From CAYONP01 sp964405335 (GTDB lineage Bacteria > Armatimonadota > UBA10988), in the NCBI GenBank assembly GCA_964405335.1, contig CAYONP010000045.1, positions 1 through 44,542 on the forward strand: a stretch of 44,542 nucleotides of DNA, in the 5' to 3' direction. A model generated the notes under the pieces. The model searched no databases, was not told the DNA's origin, and was given only the letters and a program-made list of their open reading frames with translations. The translations under genes were made by a program, and so were the position numbers. How positions within the stretch are numbered: position 1 is the stretch's first letter; the number at the start of each line of letters is the position of its first letter. Positions 8,474 through 16,139 of this stretch are shown in pieces.

Positions 8474-9136
8474 GTGTCCCGCTCTCATTGCCGCGCATCG
8501 CGGCGTGCGTTCACCTTGATAGAACTGCTGGTCGTGATCGCCATCATCGCGATCCTGGCCGCCATCCTGTTCCCGGTCTTCGCCAAGGCACGCGAGAAGG
8601 CGCGGTCGATCTCGTGCCTCTCGAACTGCAAGCAGATCGGCGTCGCCTGGCTGATGTACACCACCGACTACGACGATCGCTCGGTGCACGTCGACCACGC
8701 CTCCGGCTATCTCTGGTACCAGCCACTCCAGCCCTACGTCAAGAACGATCAGCTCTTCCGCTGCCCGTCGATGATCAACAGCACCGCCGCCGAGAGCGAC
8801 TACCTGATCAGCGGGCTCTTCTCGCATGGGCTGAGCATGGCGCGGTTCCAGCGCGTGGCCGAGCAGATCATGGTTGCTGAGCGGCAACCGCTGATCGACG
8901 AGACGGACTTCCACCCCTACCCCGCCGGCCTGCCCAACCCGGCGCCCGGCGACTGGGACAACGAGGCGCTCTACGACGAGTTCGAGGAGCAGATCGACGG
9001 CGCTCGCCACCTCGACGGCGCCAACCACACCTTCGCCGACGGCCACGCCAAATGGCAGCGGCCCGAGGCGGCCTTCACTACCGGCGGGTATCCGGGTTAC
9101 TTCAACCCCGACCGGATCCCCGATCCGGAAGCCTGA
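8474..9136 (+). CDS. Prepilin-type protein with H-X9-DG C-terminus
   Basis: 220-residue type II/IV pseudopilin-like protein. A short basic leader (MSRSHCRASRRA) precedes FTLIELLVVIAIIAILAAIL, the hydrophobic assembly helix recognised by prepilin peptidase. Position -1 of the cleavage site is Ala instead of the usual Gly. FPVFAKAREKAR and CLSNCKQIG follow, a combination I associate with Armatimonadota. The C-terminus carries HLDGANHTFADG, which matches the H-X9-DG motif of the large DUF1559-like/prepilin families. Start is GTG 8474 with GAGGAG 6 nt upstream. No secretion ATPase or other pilin gene is adjacent, so it is probably one of many dispersed paralogues. Its role in an extracellular filament or secretion complex is inferred from the family. 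Confidence 0.9.
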   Translation: MSRSHCRASRRAFTLIELLVVIAIIAILAAILFPVFAKAREKARSISCLSNCKQIGVAWLMYTTDYDDRSVHVDHASGYLWYQPLQPYVKNDQLFRCPSMINSTAAESDYLISGLFSHGLSMARFQRVAEQIMVAERQPLIDETDFHPYPAGLPNPAPGDWDNEALYDEFEEQIDGARHLDGANHTFADGHAKWQRPEAAFTTGGYPGYFNPDRIPDPEA

Positions 9137-9148
9137 GTGACCGCGGGG

Positions 9149-9166
9149 CGGCCGGCACGCCGGCCG
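9149..9166. terminator. Hairpin between convergent genes
   Basis: Perfect 8-bp arms CGGCCGGC and GCCGGCCG with an AC loop, extended imperfectly by flanking GGGG and CCCC. It sits in the 39-nt gap between the prepilin stop (9136) and the stop of the convergent PfkB kinase gene (9176). Position and strength suit a bidirectional terminator, but there is no T-tract and no adjoining GTAG, so the role is inferred. Confidence 0.5.
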
Positions 9167-9175
9167 TCCCCGGCC

Positions 9176-10204
9176 TCACATCACCGCCGGTCGCGTCGGG
9201 TAGCGGTCGAGCAGCCCGAGCGTCTCGTCGAGCGGCCCGACGCCGTTGCTGCAGGTCGCGTCGCGCAGGCTGGCCGCCGCGGTGGCGACGGCGAGGCGCA
9301 GCATCCGCGGCAGCTCCCAGCCCTCGTGCAAGCCGTAGAGCACGCCGGCGGTGAAGGCATCGCCGGCGCCGGCCGTGCCGGCGACGAAGTCGGCCGGCAG
9401 GTCGAGCGACGGCTGGAACGCCTCGTCGCCGGCGGCCGTGCGGACATAACCACCGTCGGGCATGTGAACCACGACCATCCGCGACACACCCAGCTCGATC
9501 AGCCGCGCCGCCGCAGCGCGCAGGCCGGCTGGATCGAGCGGCTGGGGCGTCTCGTCGCCGACGCTGCGGCCGGTCGAAACGCCGCTGATGATGCCCGCCT
9601 CGAGCTCGTTGCAGACGAACACATCGCTCTGCTTCAGGCACGGCCGAACCACGTCGCGGGCCCGCTGGGTGTCCTCGGTGATCGGCTCGCAGACGGTCAT
9701 GATGCCGGTCTCGCGCAGCCGCGCCAGCACCCGCGCGGCGACGCTGCCATAGTCGGCATCGGGCTGGTCGAGCGTGCCGAGCACCAGCGGATAGCCGAGG
9801 TAGACCAGCCGTTGGGTCAGCCGGTCGTAGGGAAAGTCGTCGGGCGCCAGCTCGTTGTTCGCACCCATGTTGTGGAAGAAGGTGCGGCGGCCGGTCTCGG
9901 CGACGCTCATCACGTCGGTGTAGGCGGTCGGCGCGGTGTCCGAGGTGAGGATCCAGTCGTGGGCGATGCCGCGCCGGTCGAGGTCGGCGCGGAGCCAGGC
10001 GCCGTCGGCATCGTCGCCGATGCGGCCGATACCGGCGAGCGGCAGGCCGACGCCGAGGTTGCTCAAGTCGCACAGGGTGTTGCAGGCCCCGCCGCCGCCG
10101 CCGCGCGACTCGGCGGAGATGAAAGCGAGCGCCTCCTGCGCCGGCCAGTGGTCGATGATCTTGACCCGGTCGACGATCCAACACCCGGCGGTGACGATGC
10201 CCAT
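9176..10204 (-). CDS. PfkB-family carbohydrate kinase
   Basis: 342-residue ribokinase/PfkB-type sugar kinase, cytoplasmic and ATP-dependent. The glycine-rich N-terminal substrate region is visible (SRGGGGGACNTLCDLSNLG, then AGIGRIGDDADG). The C-terminal signature GTAGAGDAFTAGVLYGL holds the catalytic Asp and anion hole. The segment VFVCNELEAGIISG matches the family's NxxE region. The substrate cannot be told from sequence alone; candidates are fructose, ribose, a keto-deoxy sugar acid or a nucleoside. ATG 10204 has GGAG about 6 nt upstream; the in-frame ATG 10264 adds a tail with no family similarity. The gene stands alone, convergent with the prepilin gene and divergent from the DUF3990 gene. 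Confidence 0.88.
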   Translation of the reverse strand: MGIVTAGCWIVDRVKIIDHWPAQEALAFISAESRGGGGGACNTLCDLSNLGVGLPLAGIGRIGDDADGAWLRADLDRRGIAHDWILTSDTAPTAYTDVMSVAETGRRTFFHNMGANNELAPDDFPYDRLTQRLVYLGYPLVLGTLDQPDADYGSVAARVLARLRETGIMTVCEPITEDTQRARDVVRPCLKQSDVFVCNELEAGIISGVSTGRSVGDETPQPLDPAGLRAAAARLIELGVSRMVVVHMPDGGYVRTAAGDEAFQPSLDLPADFVAGTAGAGDAFTAGVLYGLHEGWELPRMLRLAVATAAASLRDATCSNGVGPLDETLGLLDRYPTRPAVM

Positions 10205-10344
10205 CCGCTCCACAACGCGTCTCCGGCTGGGGTGGAGTGTAGCGATGGGTGCGGTGGGGGTCAATGGCGGCGGCTTCGCGAGCGTCGGCGACCGCGTCAG
10301 AGGAGAGGTCGCGTTCGGCAGCGAACCTCCCAGGGGCGAACTAG

Positions 10345-10872
10345 ATGGAACGTGCTGGCCGGGTTTCCTACTCGTGGGGTCATCCTCTCCTCAGGCTCTA
10401 TCACGGCACAAACGGAGAGGCTGCAGACGCGGTTAAACAGGGCATCGACCTGGATAGATGCCGCGGGCGGACAGATTTCGGGCGGGGATTCTACACCACG
10501 ACTTCGGTCGTGCAGGCCTGGGCATGGGCCAGGCGGAGCGCGGGGCTTCGCGAGCCGGGTTTCGCGAGAGGGCCTGCGGTCGTCTGGTTTGATGTGCCTC
10601 GCGAGCTGCTCGGCAACTTGGCGTCGATGGCGTTCGTTCGATCGACCAAGAACGCCGATGACTACTGGTCGTTGGTCCGACACTGTCGCGACGGCGGTGA
10701 CCATCGGCGACCCGACGGGCAACCGTGGTACGATTGGGTCTGTGGGCCCGTGGCGAAGATGCCACTGGACGGCCTTGCTGTGTGGCGTGGCTTCGACCAG
10801 TTCAGTTTCCACACGGAGCTGGCCGCTGCGAGACTCGACCACTGCAATGAGGATCACTGCCGTGCGCAATGA
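10345..10872 (+). CDS. DUF3990 protein, ADP-ribosyltransferase-like (putative toxin)
   Basis: 175-residue protein whose first half matches DUF3990: LRLYHGTNGEAADAVKQGID, then CRGRTDFGRGFYTTTSVVQA and WARR. DUF3990 proteins are thought to have an ADP-ribosyltransferase-like fold; YHGT and GFYTT would line the NAD pocket, and several members sit beside small antitoxin-like genes. ATG 10345 has AGGGG about 8 nt upstream. The gene overlaps the next one by 26 nt, as toxin-antitoxin pairs often do. Codon use differs from its neighbours, with many A/T-ending codons (ACA, GGA, GCA, GTT, AAA, AGA), which suggests acquisition by transfer. Upstream 10205-10344 holds no gene that I can support. Target and activity are unknown. 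Confidence 0.75.
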   Translation: MERAGRVSYSWGHPLLRLYHGTNGEAADAVKQGIDLDRCRGRTDFGRGFYTTTSVVQAWAWARRSAGLREPGFARGPAVVWFDVPRELLGNLASMAFVRSTKNADDYWSLVRHCRDGGDHRRPDGQPWYDWVCGPVAKMPLDGLAVWRGFDQFSFHTELAAARLDHCNEDHCRAQ

Positions 10873-11242
10873 AGACCGTGCCGACCTGTACTGGGTGATA
10901 GTCCGTCGATGCCTGACGGATCTACTGGCCATTTCAACAGGCGCAGCCGAGGAGCGCATCACATCGCTCAGAGCCATGGTGGATCGGGGCATTCGACGAC
11001 GACTGCCCCTGTTCTACCACGCCGAACCGTTCTACGTCGCCTACGACCTACTGAAGCCCGAGGAGATCGAGGCGCTGTCCGACACTGACACGCAGCCGAC
11101 GGCCGACGATATCCTCAGCCGGTGCGCCGACGAGTATGCGCGAATCCGCGACCACGAACCGCCCGCGGTGTCCACCGCCGCCACCAACGGCCAGCCGTCG
11201 GCGGTACGGTCGTCACGCCAACGGCGGCCGGCGTCGAGCTGA
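10847..11242 (+). CDS. Unknown small protein overlapping DUF3990 (putative antitoxin or partner)
   Basis: About 131 residues from ATG 10847, which lies inside the 3' end of the DUF3990 gene; GTG 10862 is an alternative start giving an 11-nt overlap. The visible body is helical and charged (EDRADLYWVIVRRCLTDLLA, RITSLRAMVDRGI), followed by FYHAEPFYVAYDLLKPEEIE and an acidic stretch near TADDILSRCADEY. The last 25 residues are low-complexity Ala/Ser/Arg. I do not recognise a family. A shared transcript and an overlap with an ADP-ribosyltransferase-like gene make an antitoxin or immunity role plausible but unproven. The reading frame is open far upstream in this GC-rich DNA, so the start is set by context, not by the open frame. 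Confidence 0.55.
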   Translation: MRITAVRNEDRADLYWVIVRRCLTDLLAISTGAAEERITSLRAMVDRGIRRRLPLFYHAEPFYVAYDLLKPEEIEALSDTDTQPTADDILSRCADEYARIRDHEPPAVSTAATNGQPSAVRSSRQRRPASS

Positions 11243-11251
11243 GTCGGCCTC

Positions 11252-12178
11252 CTATCCCTCCACCAACCGCAACTGCTCCCACCCCACCCTCCGCCGGCGG
11301 GTCTCCAGGCCGCAACGCTCGGCGACCGCGCCGAACCGTGCGTTGAGCGCCGCCCGCTCGGCCTCCGGGACGTCCAGGCCGTCGCGGTAGAGCCGCCGGT
11401 AGCGCGGCACCAGGTGGGGGAACTGCTCGGCCAGCCAGGCCATGAAGATCTCCCGCGCGCTGGACGAGACCCACAGCACCTGGGTGAAGCAGACCCGGCC
11501 GCCCGCCTCGGCCACCGCCGATAGCACCGACTCAATGGCCGCCTCGCTGCTGTTGATCTCGGGCATCATCGGCGCGTAGGAGCTGCCGCACCGCAGGCCG
11601 GCGCCGGCCAGCTCGCGCAGCGCGGCGAGCCGCTTCTCGGGCGTCGGCGCGCGGGGCTCCAACTTGCGCTGCAGGCTCCGGTCGAGGGTCACCAGGGTCA
11701 AGCAGACGGTCAGCTCGTGCCGCTCATCGAGCTTGCGCAGCAGGTCGAGATCGCGCGTGACCAGGTCTGACTTGGTCAGCAGCGAGATTCTCGCCCCGCG
11801 CGTGCCGGCCAGAGTCTCGAGGATGCCGCGGGTGATGCAGAGCTGCCGTTCGAGCGGCTGGTACGGATCGGTCGCCGTACCGATGGCGATGCTCCGGCCG
11901 CGCAGGTCGCGCCGCGCCAGCTCGCCGGCCAGCACCGCCGGCGCATCGAGCTTGGCGTAGAGGTGCTTCTCGAACGACTCCGGGTCGGGATGATCGAGCC
12001 ACTGGTGCGTGTACCGCGCGTAGCAGTAACGGCAGCCAAACTCACAGCCGCGATACGGGTTGATGGTCAGGTCCATCGCCACCCGCCTCGCCGCCGACTG
12101 GTTCAGCACGCTCTTGACCGGCAACGCCTCGAACGTCACCCCAGGCCGCTCGGGCGCCAGCACCGCCTCGTCGTCCAT
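11252..12178 (-). CDS. SplB-like radical SAM protein
   Basis: 308-residue radical SAM protein of the spore-photoproduct-lyase-like/Rv2578c group (COG1533). NPYRGCEFGCRYCYAR supplies Cys45, Cys49 and Cys52 (CxxxCxxC). Further family segments are AIGTATDPYQPLE, ISLLTKSDLVTRDLDLL and LTLVTLDRSLQRKLEP. Despite the COG name most members are not photoproduct lyases, and the reaction here is unknown. ATG 12178 is the last plausible start before the core. It has no clear ribosome-binding site, and a perfect TTGACA upstream predicts transcription starting at the ATG, so the mRNA may be leaderless. It is divergent from the dioxygenase-like gene and convergent, with a 9-nt gap, with the DUF3990 pair. 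Confidence 0.87.
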   Translation of the reverse strand: MDDEAVLAPERPGVTFEALPVKSVLNQSAARRVAMDLTINPYRGCEFGCRYCYARYTHQWLDHPDPESFEKHLYAKLDAPAVLAGELARRDLRGRSIAIGTATDPYQPLERQLCITRGILETLAGTRGARISLLTKSDLVTRDLDLLRKLDERHELTVCLTLVTLDRSLQRKLEPRAPTPEKRLAALRELAGAGLRCGSSYAPMMPEINSSEAAIESVLSAVAEAGGRVCFTQVLWVSSSAREIFMAWLAEQFPHLVPRYRRLYRDGLDVPEAERAALNARFGAVAERCGLETRRRRVGWEQLRLVEG

Positions 12179-12184
12179 GCCGCA

Positions 12185-12213
12185 ATGGTGGTGCAAACAC
12201 TTGTTTGTGTCAA
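12185..12213 (-). promoter_or_regulatory. Promoter and dyads upstream of SplB-like gene
   Basis: On the minus strand a perfect TTGACA (12213-12208), a 17-nt spacer and CACCAT (12190-12185) form a sigma70-like promoter. Transcription would start about at the A of ATG 12178. Two AT-rich dyads overlap it: CAAACA-ct-TGTTTG (12194-12207) and CTTGTT-N6-AACAAG (12200-12217). They are conspicuous in this GC-rich DNA and may be an operator serving both divergent genes. The -10 match is weak. Confidence 0.45.
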
Positions 12214-12297
12214 CAAGATGACCGGGAGCGCAGGTACGGGGGCACAATGGTGTTGCAACGAATGTCGGCGCCGGCCGGGCCGGGCCGGGTGAGAAGC

Positions 12298-13071
12298 ATG
12301 GACGATGATCGCACGATCGGCGTGATCCACAGTCGACGCACGGCGCTGGTGGCCGCCGCGACGGCCGGGCTGTCGCTGTTCGGCGCCCGGGCCGCGGGTC
12401 GGCGCGCGCCGCGGGTCGACCTGGTAGCCACGCCCGAGCTGACCGAGGGGCCGTTCTTTGTCGACACGCGGCTCAACCGCTCCGACCTGACCGACGGGAC
12501 CGACCGCCGGTGGGTCACCGAGGGCCTGCCGCTGCGCCTGCGCCTGGCCGTCTACGAGCTCGACGGCGAGGTCGGCACGCCGTTGCCCGGCGCCATGGTC
12601 GACCTCTGGCACGCCGACGCGGCGGGGGTCTATTCGGGCGAGCCGTCGAGCCAGATCCAGCACGAGGACACCCGCGGCCAGAGCTGGCTGCGCGGCTTCC
12701 AGATGAGCGACGGCGACGGCCGGGTCGAGTTCCGCACCATCTACCCCGGCTGGTACGTCGGCCGCACCATCCACATCCACTTCAAGGTGCGCATGTTGGA
12801 CGAGCAGCAGCGGGCGACCTATGACTTCACCTCGCAGCTCTTCTTCGGCGAGGAGCAAAACGACGCGGTGCTGGCCAAGCCGCCCTATGACGCCCGCGGC
12901 ACGCGTCGAGTGCGCAACGAGCGGGACGGCATCTACATGGCCCGCCAGGCCGACGGCACCGTCGCCGGCCGGCACCTGACCGCGGCGTTGCGCGACGACG
13001 ACGAGGGCAAGTTGGCCGAGTTCGCCATTGCCTTCGACCTGCAGGCGGTGCGGCGGAGGCGTCCGCAATAG
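12298..13071 (+). CDS. Tat-exported intradiol dioxygenase-like protein
   Basis: 257-residue protein with a twin-arginine signal (HSRRTALVAAATAGLSLFGA) followed by an intradiol ring-cleavage dioxygenase fold. Recognisable segments are TPELTEGPFFVD, VDLWHADAAGVYSG, EDTRGQSWLRGFQ, then IYPGWYVGRTIHIHFKV. The last segment contains Tyr and His residues expected to bind non-haem Fe(III), and SQLFFGEEQND follows. Extracellular members of this group act on catechol-like or oxidised aromatics, but the substrate here is not known. ATG 12298 was chosen because it directly precedes the Tat signal and has GGTGAG just upstream; ATG 12247 is a longer alternative. It stands alone, divergent from the SplB-like gene. 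The 114-nt gap after it (13072-13185) is less GC-rich and shows nothing I can name. Confidence 0.85.
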   Translation: MDDDRTIGVIHSRRTALVAAATAGLSLFGARAAGRRAPRVDLVATPELTEGPFFVDTRLNRSDLTDGTDRRWVTEGLPLRLRLAVYELDGEVGTPLPGAMVDLWHADAAGVYSGEPSSQIQHEDTRGQSWLRGFQMSDGDGRVEFRTIYPGWYVGRTIHIHFKVRMLDEQQRATYDFTSQLFFGEEQNDAVLAKPPYDARGTRRVRNERDGIYMARQADGTVAGRHLTAALRDDDEGKLAEFAIAFDLQAVRRRRPQ

Positions 13072-13185
13072 TCACTATCGATCTGCCGAGACCATCGCTA
13101 TTTGGCGGCGGCTCGATCTTGTGAATGGCTTAGCCAAGCGGTTCAACTTTCAAACAGGCCGGTCGGAGCGAACGCCGAAGGCGCG

Positions 13186-14316
13186 CTATTGGGCTCCACC
13201 GGCTGCGCTCCGCACTTGCGCAACGACTGCGGCATACTCGGCTGCCAGACCGAATGACCGCACGCGTTCGGTGCCGCTTGCCGGCACCACGAAGCCTGCG
13301 TCGGCCCACTCGCGCAGCCACTCACGTGCCGTCGATGCCGCCACGCCGAACCACTCCGCGACATCGCTCGGGGTGAACGTTAGCCGTCCCCAGCGATCAT
13401 GCGGATGACCGACGAGGCGGGTCAGCACCTGTTGCTGCCGCCGCGACAGATCCTCCCAGCCAGTGCGGATGCGCAGCGGCTCGCTGAAGGCCACGGCCAG
13501 CTCCTCCACCCGCTTCGCCGCCTGGGCCAGGATCCCGACGAAGAAGTCCAACCAGGGCGTGAGGTCGCAGTCGTGGCGGCCATCGTAGAAGTTCCACGGC
13601 TGACCAAGCTGGAGCGCCGCGTAGTAGGCCGCCAGGTCGGCATCATAGTACTCCTCGACCGACAAGAACCCGCGCATGGCGTGCCCTGCTCGCCACAACT
13701 CAAACGTGGCCAGCACTCGCGCAGTGCGGCCGTTGCCATCATCGAACGGGTGGATCGAGACGAAGCGGTGCGCTAGAATCGCCGCCCGTACCGGCGCGGG
13801 CAGGCGGCCGGCCTCCGGCGCGCGGCGCCAGGCGAACAGCTCCGCCATCAGCGGCGGCACGTCCCGCGGCTCTGGTGGGCCGTACTCCACCCGACCCGAG
13901 CCGGAGTCTCTGACCGCGATCTCGCCGGTCCGGTAGTTGCTCCGCTCTCCTCGCCGGCCGCGGCCGCGAACGATGATGATCCGGTGCAGGCGGCGCACGA
14001 ACTCCTCATCGATCGCCGTGCCCCGCTCCGCCTGCTCCTCAATCCACTCGAGCGCCCGCCAGTAGCTGCGCACCTCCTGCTCGGCCGCCGAACCAGCCGG
14101 GTCGCGCCCCGCGACGGCCGCCGCGACGGACTCCAGGGCCAGCGGGTTGCCCTCGATGCGCGTCGAGTAGTGCGTCGACCGCCGCCGTGCCTCGTACCGA
14201 ATCCGGAAGGTGGCGTCGGGCGGCAGGGCGAGTTGGTCGACCACCCGGCAGGCCCCTTCGCACGCCATCAGATCGCAGACCAGGCGATCGGTGTAGCCGA
14301 AGCGCGGACGGTACAT
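13186..14316 (-). CDS. Fic-family protein with inhibitory motif and C-terminal HTH
   Basis: 376-residue Fic protein, predicted to transfer AMP (or another phosphate-containing group) from a nucleotide to a protein hydroxyl. The Fic core HPFDDGNGRTAR (residues 189-200) keeps the catalytic His189 and the full GNGRxxR loop, so it should be active. The N-terminal inhibitory helix is present as STRIEGN (Ser51, Glu55, Gly56), the class II self-inhibited arrangement. The C-terminal 90 residues resemble a winged HTH (LTFTPSDVAEWFGVAASTAR, REWLREWADAGFV), the usual 'Fic/DOC family N-terminal plus HTH' layout. ATG 14316 has AGGAGGGGG upstream. It lies 27 nt after msrA on the same strand and may be the last gene of that operon. 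Confidence 0.9.
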   Translation of the reverse strand: MYRPRFGYTDRLVCDLMACEGACRVVDQLALPPDATFRIRYEARRRSTHYSTRIEGNPLALESVAAAVAGRDPAGSAAEQEVRSYWRALEWIEEQAERGTAIDEEFVRRLHRIIIVRGRGRRGERSNYRTGEIAVRDSGSGRVEYGPPEPRDVPPLMAELFAWRRAPEAGRLPAPVRAAILAHRFVSIHPFDDGNGRTARVLATFELWRAGHAMRGFLSVEEYYDADLAAYYAALQLGQPWNFYDGRHDCDLTPWLDFFVGILAQAAKRVEELAVAFSEPLRIRTGWEDLSRRQQQVLTRLVGHPHDRWGRLTFTPSDVAEWFGVAASTAREWLREWADAGFVVPASGTERVRSFGLAAEYAAVVAQVRSAAGGAQ

Positions 14317-14343
14317 GCCCCCTCCTGTCACCACCTCTCCGCC

Positions 14344-14826
14344 TCACCGCCGCGGCGTGGCGCAGACCGGCGCGATGCCCTGCTTGACGTAGTACTGCTG
14401 GTGGTACTCTTCGGCGCGCCAGAACGGACCGGCGTCGCAGATCTGGGTGGCGATTGGCGAGCGGTGCCGGCCCGAAGCGTTCTCGGCCGCCTTCGACTCC
14501 TCCGCCGCACGGCGCTGCGCGGCATCGTGGACGAAGACCACCGAGCGGTACTGCGCACCATAGTCGGGGCCCTGGCGGTTGACCTGCGTCGGGTCGTGGA
14601 TCTGCCAGAAGTGCGCCAGCAGCGCATCGTAGCCGATCTGCTCAGGGTCGTACTCGACCTGCACCACCTCGGCGTGACCCGTTCGATCGGTGCAGACCTG
14701 CTCGTACGTCGGGTGCTCGGCCAGGCCGCCCATGTAGCCGCACGCCGCATCGAGCACGCCGGCCAGCTTGCGGAACTGGTATTCGACTCCCCAGAAGCAC
14801 CCTGCGCCGAACGTCGCCAGCGCCAT
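14344..14826 (-). CDS. msrA: Peptide methionine sulfoxide reductase A
   Basis: 160-residue MsrA, repairing the S-epimer of methionine sulfoxide with reducing power from thioredoxin. The catalytic motif GCFWG places the nucleophile at Cys10. GYMGG, YEQVCTDRTGHAEVV and FWQIHDPTQVNRQGPDYGAQ are hallmark segments. EEYHQQYY lies near the C-terminus, followed by a Cys in PVCATPRR that could resolve the disulfide. There is no signal peptide, so it is cytoplasmic. The ATG follows the TAG of the SGNH gene with no spacer, so the two are translationally coupled. Confidence 0.95.
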   Translation of the reverse strand: MALATFGAGCFWGVEYQFRKLAGVLDAACGYMGGLAEHPTYEQVCTDRTGHAEVVQVEYDPEQIGYDALLAHFWQIHDPTQVNRQGPDYGAQYRSVVFVHDAAQRRAAEESKAAENASGRHRSPIATQICDAGPFWRAEEYHQQYYVKQGIAPVCATPRR

Positions 14827-15486
14827 CTACTCGTCTCCTGCTTCAAGCACCGCACCCACCAGCGCGGCCACCTGTTCGCCCTGCGAGCGGCGGCCGGCGT
14901 CGGTGAAGTGGACGCCGTCGGCGGCATGATACTCCGAGTGGTCGGCCACCGCGCCGTAGAGGTCGTCGATCGCCACGCCCGCGGCGTGCGCCAACTCGGC
15001 GGCGATGGCGTTGCGCTCGGTCACCCGGCGATTGCCCTCGGCCAGCCGCGTCAGCTCGCCCGGGTCGCGGATCGGCGTGCTGCTGGCCCAGATAACCCGG
15101 CTCTCGGGCGCCCGCTCGGCCAGCAGCGCGAACAGTCTACTCAGCGCGTCGCGGTACTGCTCCTCGCTGAAGCCGAAGCCGTGCAGGCCGTTGTTGACGT
15201 GAATCACGTCCCAGTTGTACTCGCCGAGCAGCAGGTCGAGCTCGCGGAAGAAGACCGGGTCGGCCACGCAGCGAGAGGTGGTCAGCCGGGCCAGCGAGGC
15301 GCGGCCGGCCAGCCGGTGCTCGACTTCGCCATAGTAGCCGCGGGCGATCGAGTCGCCGATGAGCAGCACGCGCCGCACGTCCTCCCGCTCGGCGTCGGCG
15401 ATCCAGATGTCGCACCACTCGATCCGCTCACGCGGCAGGTCGGCCTGGGCCACCGCCGCGCCGAAGGCCGCCGCCAGCCACCACAT
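14827..15486 (-). CDS. Exported SGNH/GDSL hydrolase
   Basis: 219-residue esterase-like protein. A short hydrophobic N-terminus (MWWLAAAFGAAVAQA) looks like a signal peptide. Block I is LLIGDSIARGYYG with nucleophile Ser46; a Gly/Asn block appears as VNNGLHGFGF; block V is ADGVHFTDAG with the catalytic Asp and His. The family hydrolyses acyl or acetyl esters, often on carbohydrates; the substrate here is unknown. ATG 15486 has GGAGG upstream. It lies 10 nt after the methyltransferase gene and abuts msrA, so the three form an operon with no obvious common pathway. Confidence 0.88.
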   Translation of the reverse strand: MWWLAAAFGAAVAQADLPRERIEWCDIWIADAEREDVRRVLLIGDSIARGYYGEVEHRLAGRASLARLTTSRCVADPVFFRELDLLLGEYNWDVIHVNNGLHGFGFSEEQYRDALSRLFALLAERAPESRVIWASSTPIRDPGELTRLAEGNRRVTERNAIAAELAHAAGVAIDDLYGAVADHSEYHAADGVHFTDAGRRSQGEQVAALVGAVLEAGDE

Positions 15487-15496
15487 GCTCGCCTCC

Positions 15497-16063
15497 TTAC
15501 CCGCGAATGGTCAGCTCGATGCCGTTGCCGACCGGCACGTGGCAACTGCGGCAGCCGCGCTGCGCGCGGAGGTGCTCGACGAACGGCCGCAGCTCATCGG
15601 CGTGCGTGCCGGTGTTGTCGGTGACAATCACCACCCGTTCGGCCAGCTTCGGCCACAGCGCTTCGAGGTAACCGAAGCTCTCGGACTTGGTCGCGTCGAT
15701 GAAGGCGAAGTCATAGGCCTCGGGCGGGGTGAAGCCGGCGACCGTCTCGCGCGCATCGCCGAGGTGGAGCGTCGCGTGCTGGTCCAGCCCCGCTTCGGCC
15801 AAGTGCCGGCCGGCGGCCTCGATCTTCTTCGGGCTGATGTCGAAGCCGTTGAGCCGGCCGCCCGCCGACCGCGTCGCGGCGGCCAGGTGAAGCGTCGAGA
15901 AGCCGTAGCTGACGCCGATCTCGCACAGGCTGCGACAGCAGCCGAGGCGCACGATCTGGGCCAGCAGCAGCGCCTCGTCGCGCGGGATCTGCCAGGCGTC
16001 GTTGACCTCGTGGCGAAGCTGATCGACGCGGTCGATCACGCGCTGAACCGTAGCCTCGAACAT
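15497..16063 (-). CDS. Class I SAM-dependent methyltransferase (O-methyltransferase-like)
   Basis: 188-residue protein with a Rossmann methyltransferase core. Motif I is SLCEIGVSYGFSTLHLA. An acidic strand end follows (LNGFDISPKKIEAAGRHL), then LHLGDARETV and YDFAFIDATKSESFGYLEAL, the arrangement of the COG4122/Methyltransf_24 O-methyltransferase group. The acceptor is not predictable. No signal peptide is seen. ATG 16063 has GGAGG about 10 nt upstream. It is the first gene of the operon with the SGNH hydrolase, msrA and perhaps the Fic gene. It is divergent from the secreted unknown protein across 76 nt. Confidence 0.85.
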   Translation of the reverse strand: MFEATVQRVIDRVDQLRHEVNDAWQIPRDEALLLAQIVRLGCCRSLCEIGVSYGFSTLHLAAATRSAGGRLNGFDISPKKIEAAGRHLAEAGLDQHATLHLGDARETVAGFTPPEAYDFAFIDATKSESFGYLEALWPKLAERVVIVTDNTGTHADELRPFVEHLRAQRGCRSCHVPVGNGIELTIRG

Positions 16064-16139
16064 GCGCTGTTTTCCTCCGTGTTAACTACGCCAGGTCGGT
16101 CGGCCATGTCGGCATGGCGGGTCGGTTCATAGTAGGACC

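Noticed and set aside
10205..10344. A short gene or a strong hairpin upstream of the DUF3990 gene
   Set aside because: The open frames have no ribosome site or motif, and the best hairpin (GAGGT with ACCTC near 10305-10328) has mismatches.
9137..10846. Upstream 570 codons of the frame that contains the DUF3990 partner
   Set aside because: They run antisense through the PfkB kinase gene and across the DUF3990 gene with low-complexity sequence; only the last 131 codons look like a protein.
13072..13185. Possible mobile-element remnant between the dioxygenase-like and Fic genes
   Set aside because: The stretch is less GC-rich than its surroundings, but I found no inverted ends, repeat or open frame to support a call.
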